A stretch of 64,000 bases of DNA. Origin: Paramecium sonneborni (taxonomy: Eukaryota > Ciliophora > Oligohymenophorea > Peniculida > Parameciidae). The notes under the pieces are model-generated. The model did not search any database. It was not told the origin of the DNA and worked only from the letters and a program-made list of their open reading frames with translations. The stretch spans positions 304,354 to 368,353 of the forward strand of contig CAJJDN010000045.1 in NCBI GenBank assembly GCA_905182985.1, in the 5' to 3' direction. Below are positions 62,627-64,000 of this stretch, piece by piece. Each line of letters opens with the position of its first letter. The first letter of the stretch is position 1. The translations under genes were made by a program, and so were the position numbers.

Positions 62627-63889
62627 ATAGTATATTAATAAATAAGAATAATATTAAAAAAATTAGTTTAGATTATTTTGTTATGTAAGATTTAAATAAT
62701 AAATCAAAATGAAGGTGGATATTCAAAATCTCCAAACTCTGATGGGAGTTAATAAGTGCCTGGACCAGGAACTTAAGATTAATAAATAGAAATACATTAT
62801 TTATTTTTAATCTCTTATGTCTATCTTTCCTAATAACCAAATCGAAATCCACTTCTAGTAGAATATTAAGATGGTAAATAATTTCTTGGATCACCAATAT
62901 CTCCAGGAGGATCATAAGTTCCTGGACCAGGAATCCTTTTGATTCTTTGAGATTAGGCAGTATTTGGGGAAATGACAGGAGCTCCACTACTTTTGTATCT
63001 TCCTATAAAGTAATTCCCTTTTTAACTGAAACCTCCTATATTATATCTCCCTGGAGCTGGAGTTGTAGATTCAAGATAAATATCTAATTAATAAAGAATA
63101 ATTAAATACGTTTTGCTGATGTTCTTTCTCCCATTGAATATTTAAATGTAGTGATGATATCTTTCACTTAATATAAATTAGGAGCAGGATTAGTATTAGT
63201 CCTACCATGAACTCCTTTAGAAAGCATTTCATCTCTACCAAATGCAAATTTAACTCCTTATTTTGGTTATAATTTAATATTATAATCTGTTGGTCCTGGA
63301 ATATATTTATCTTTTTTAGTAAAGTCAGATTTGTTACCATAACCTAAAGCTGCTGATCTTTTATTTAATTATGTTTATATTCTAAAATTAATAGTACAAT
63401 TTACTAAGAATCATAAAACTATATTGAACAATAACTTTCTTTTGACTTTGAAAATCTTTGAGCTTTAGAAAATGTATATTATTATTTTGCATGAGATCTA
63501 TTTAATTAATCATGTATGATCTTTGTATCAAATTATTCAGCTGTTCTCAGATGCATTAATGAGCCTGTATTTCTTTTATTATAAATCTATTCAAATGTTT
63601 TGAATGTCCTTTCAGTTGTTGTTTTTATACGTTATTACTTTTCAGTTTCTGATCTTTTATACTAATCTTTTCTTTGAGTAGTTGTTTCCATTTCACCTTA
63701 AGTTACTATTCTTTTTGTTTCTACTTTATCTACTTCTTATTTTTAATCCTTTTGTTCAATTTAATCTTTTATTATCTGTTCATCTTATTTATTTTTGGAT
63801 TAATCAAAATCTGCATTCTCATCTTATTAGAAACTTTGCTATTTTGTTTAGTTTTAATCTTAATCCTCTATTGGCTATTCTAATTATTC
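62627..63889 (+). repeat. Duplication E, right copy (1263 bp)
   Basis: Continues into unique sequence at 63890, which holds the start codon of the PG-repeat gene. Confidence 0.95.
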
Positions 63890-63949
63890 TGCATCTTCAT
63901 TGTTTTCCATCTAATTTTACTGAATCTCCTCTTAAAGCAATTAGTTCAT
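62704..63949 (-). CDS. Sperm-tail PG-rich (SHIPPO/STPG-type) ciliary protein
   Basis: A Gln/Glu/Asp-rich N-terminus (MNQLLQEEIQQNQMENNEDA) leads to a basic helix (KRSETEKQQRIKTTTERTF), then PG-type repeats: IPGPTDYNIKLQPKQGVKF, NPAPNLYQVKDIITTFKYS, TPAPGRYNIGGFS, IPGPGTYDPPGDIGD, RSGFRFGYQERQ, and a last VPGPGTYQLPSEFGDFE, ending YPPSF. The 'PGPGxY' steps spaced ~35-60 residues apart are the STPG/ODF3 repeat, found in microtubule-lumen and axonemal proteins. Three to four introns of 26-40 nt are needed. The short tail matches the family. Confidence 0.85.
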
Positions 63950-64000
63950 AATTAATTAATTATACACTAATTATCAATATATATTAATTGTAAAATATAA

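Overview
This window is a piece of a ciliate macronuclear genome, almost certainly Paramecium. In every recognisable gene TAA and TAG are read as glutamine and only TGA stops translation. Genes are interrupted by very small introns (mostly 18-40 nt, typically 22-28, usually GTA...TAG). The sequence is very A+T-rich, genes lie tens of bases apart, and there is a cysteine-rich surface-antigen-like gene. Standard-code ORF calling breaks nearly every gene into pieces, so the gene models here were rebuilt by hand with the ciliate code and short introns. For about a dozen models the summed exon length divides exactly by three, which supports them. Coordinates of multi-exon genes span all exons.

Layout. 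0-7.3 kb: Glo3-type ArfGAP (+), tubulin tyrosine ligase-like enzyme (-), CaM-kinase-like kinase (-) head-to-head with a conserved-looking unknown (+), and a six-finger C2H2 protein (+). 7.3-11.4 kb: PSA-type surface-antigen-like protein (+). 11.4-21.5 kb: a poorly coding stretch, a ubiquitin-like small protein, a large F-box protein, a membrane protein, an SSNA1/DIP13 homologue, a vacuolar H+-pyrophosphatase, and a Josephin deubiquitinase. 21.5-32.1 kb: PB1 coiled-coil protein, an axonemal-looking protein, a small membrane protein, a Rab-like GTPase, two coiled-coil proteins, and a large Cys-rich protein with a degenerate CHAT-like region. 32.1-44.4 kb: CBM20 protein, small proteins, a membrane/helical protein, a dual-specificity phosphatase, ribosomal protein eS7, mitochondrial bL12, a profilin-like protein, a PSMD5-like HEAT protein, and a ciliate-type membrane protein. 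44.6-57 kb: branched-chain keto acid dehydrogenase E1 alpha, a CxxC-rich membrane protein, V-ATPase subunit a, two divergent kinases, a coiled-coil protein, and an importin-alpha-like protein. 57.2-64 kb: an unresolved coiled-coil gene and a sperm-tail/SHIPPO-type PG-repeat ciliary protein.

The most striking structural feature is five direct duplications of 1.0-1.3 kb. The two copies of each are separated only by Ns (71, 1, 93, 1 and 1). I interpret all five as contig ends that overlap but were laid end to end during scaffolding, not as biological repeats. Collapsing them restores single intact genes, for example a 414-codon E1 alpha frame.

Functional themes: cilium/basal body (TTLL, SSNA1, two axoneme-type proteins), ubiquitin/proteasome (Josephin, F-box, ubiquitin-like, PSMD5-like), acidification (H+-PPase and V-ATPase a), membrane traffic (ArfGAP, Rab), mitochondria (E1 alpha, bL12m) and signalling (three kinases, DUSP). 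No operon logic is expected. Several neighbours are divergent pairs with only 12-52 bp between start codons.
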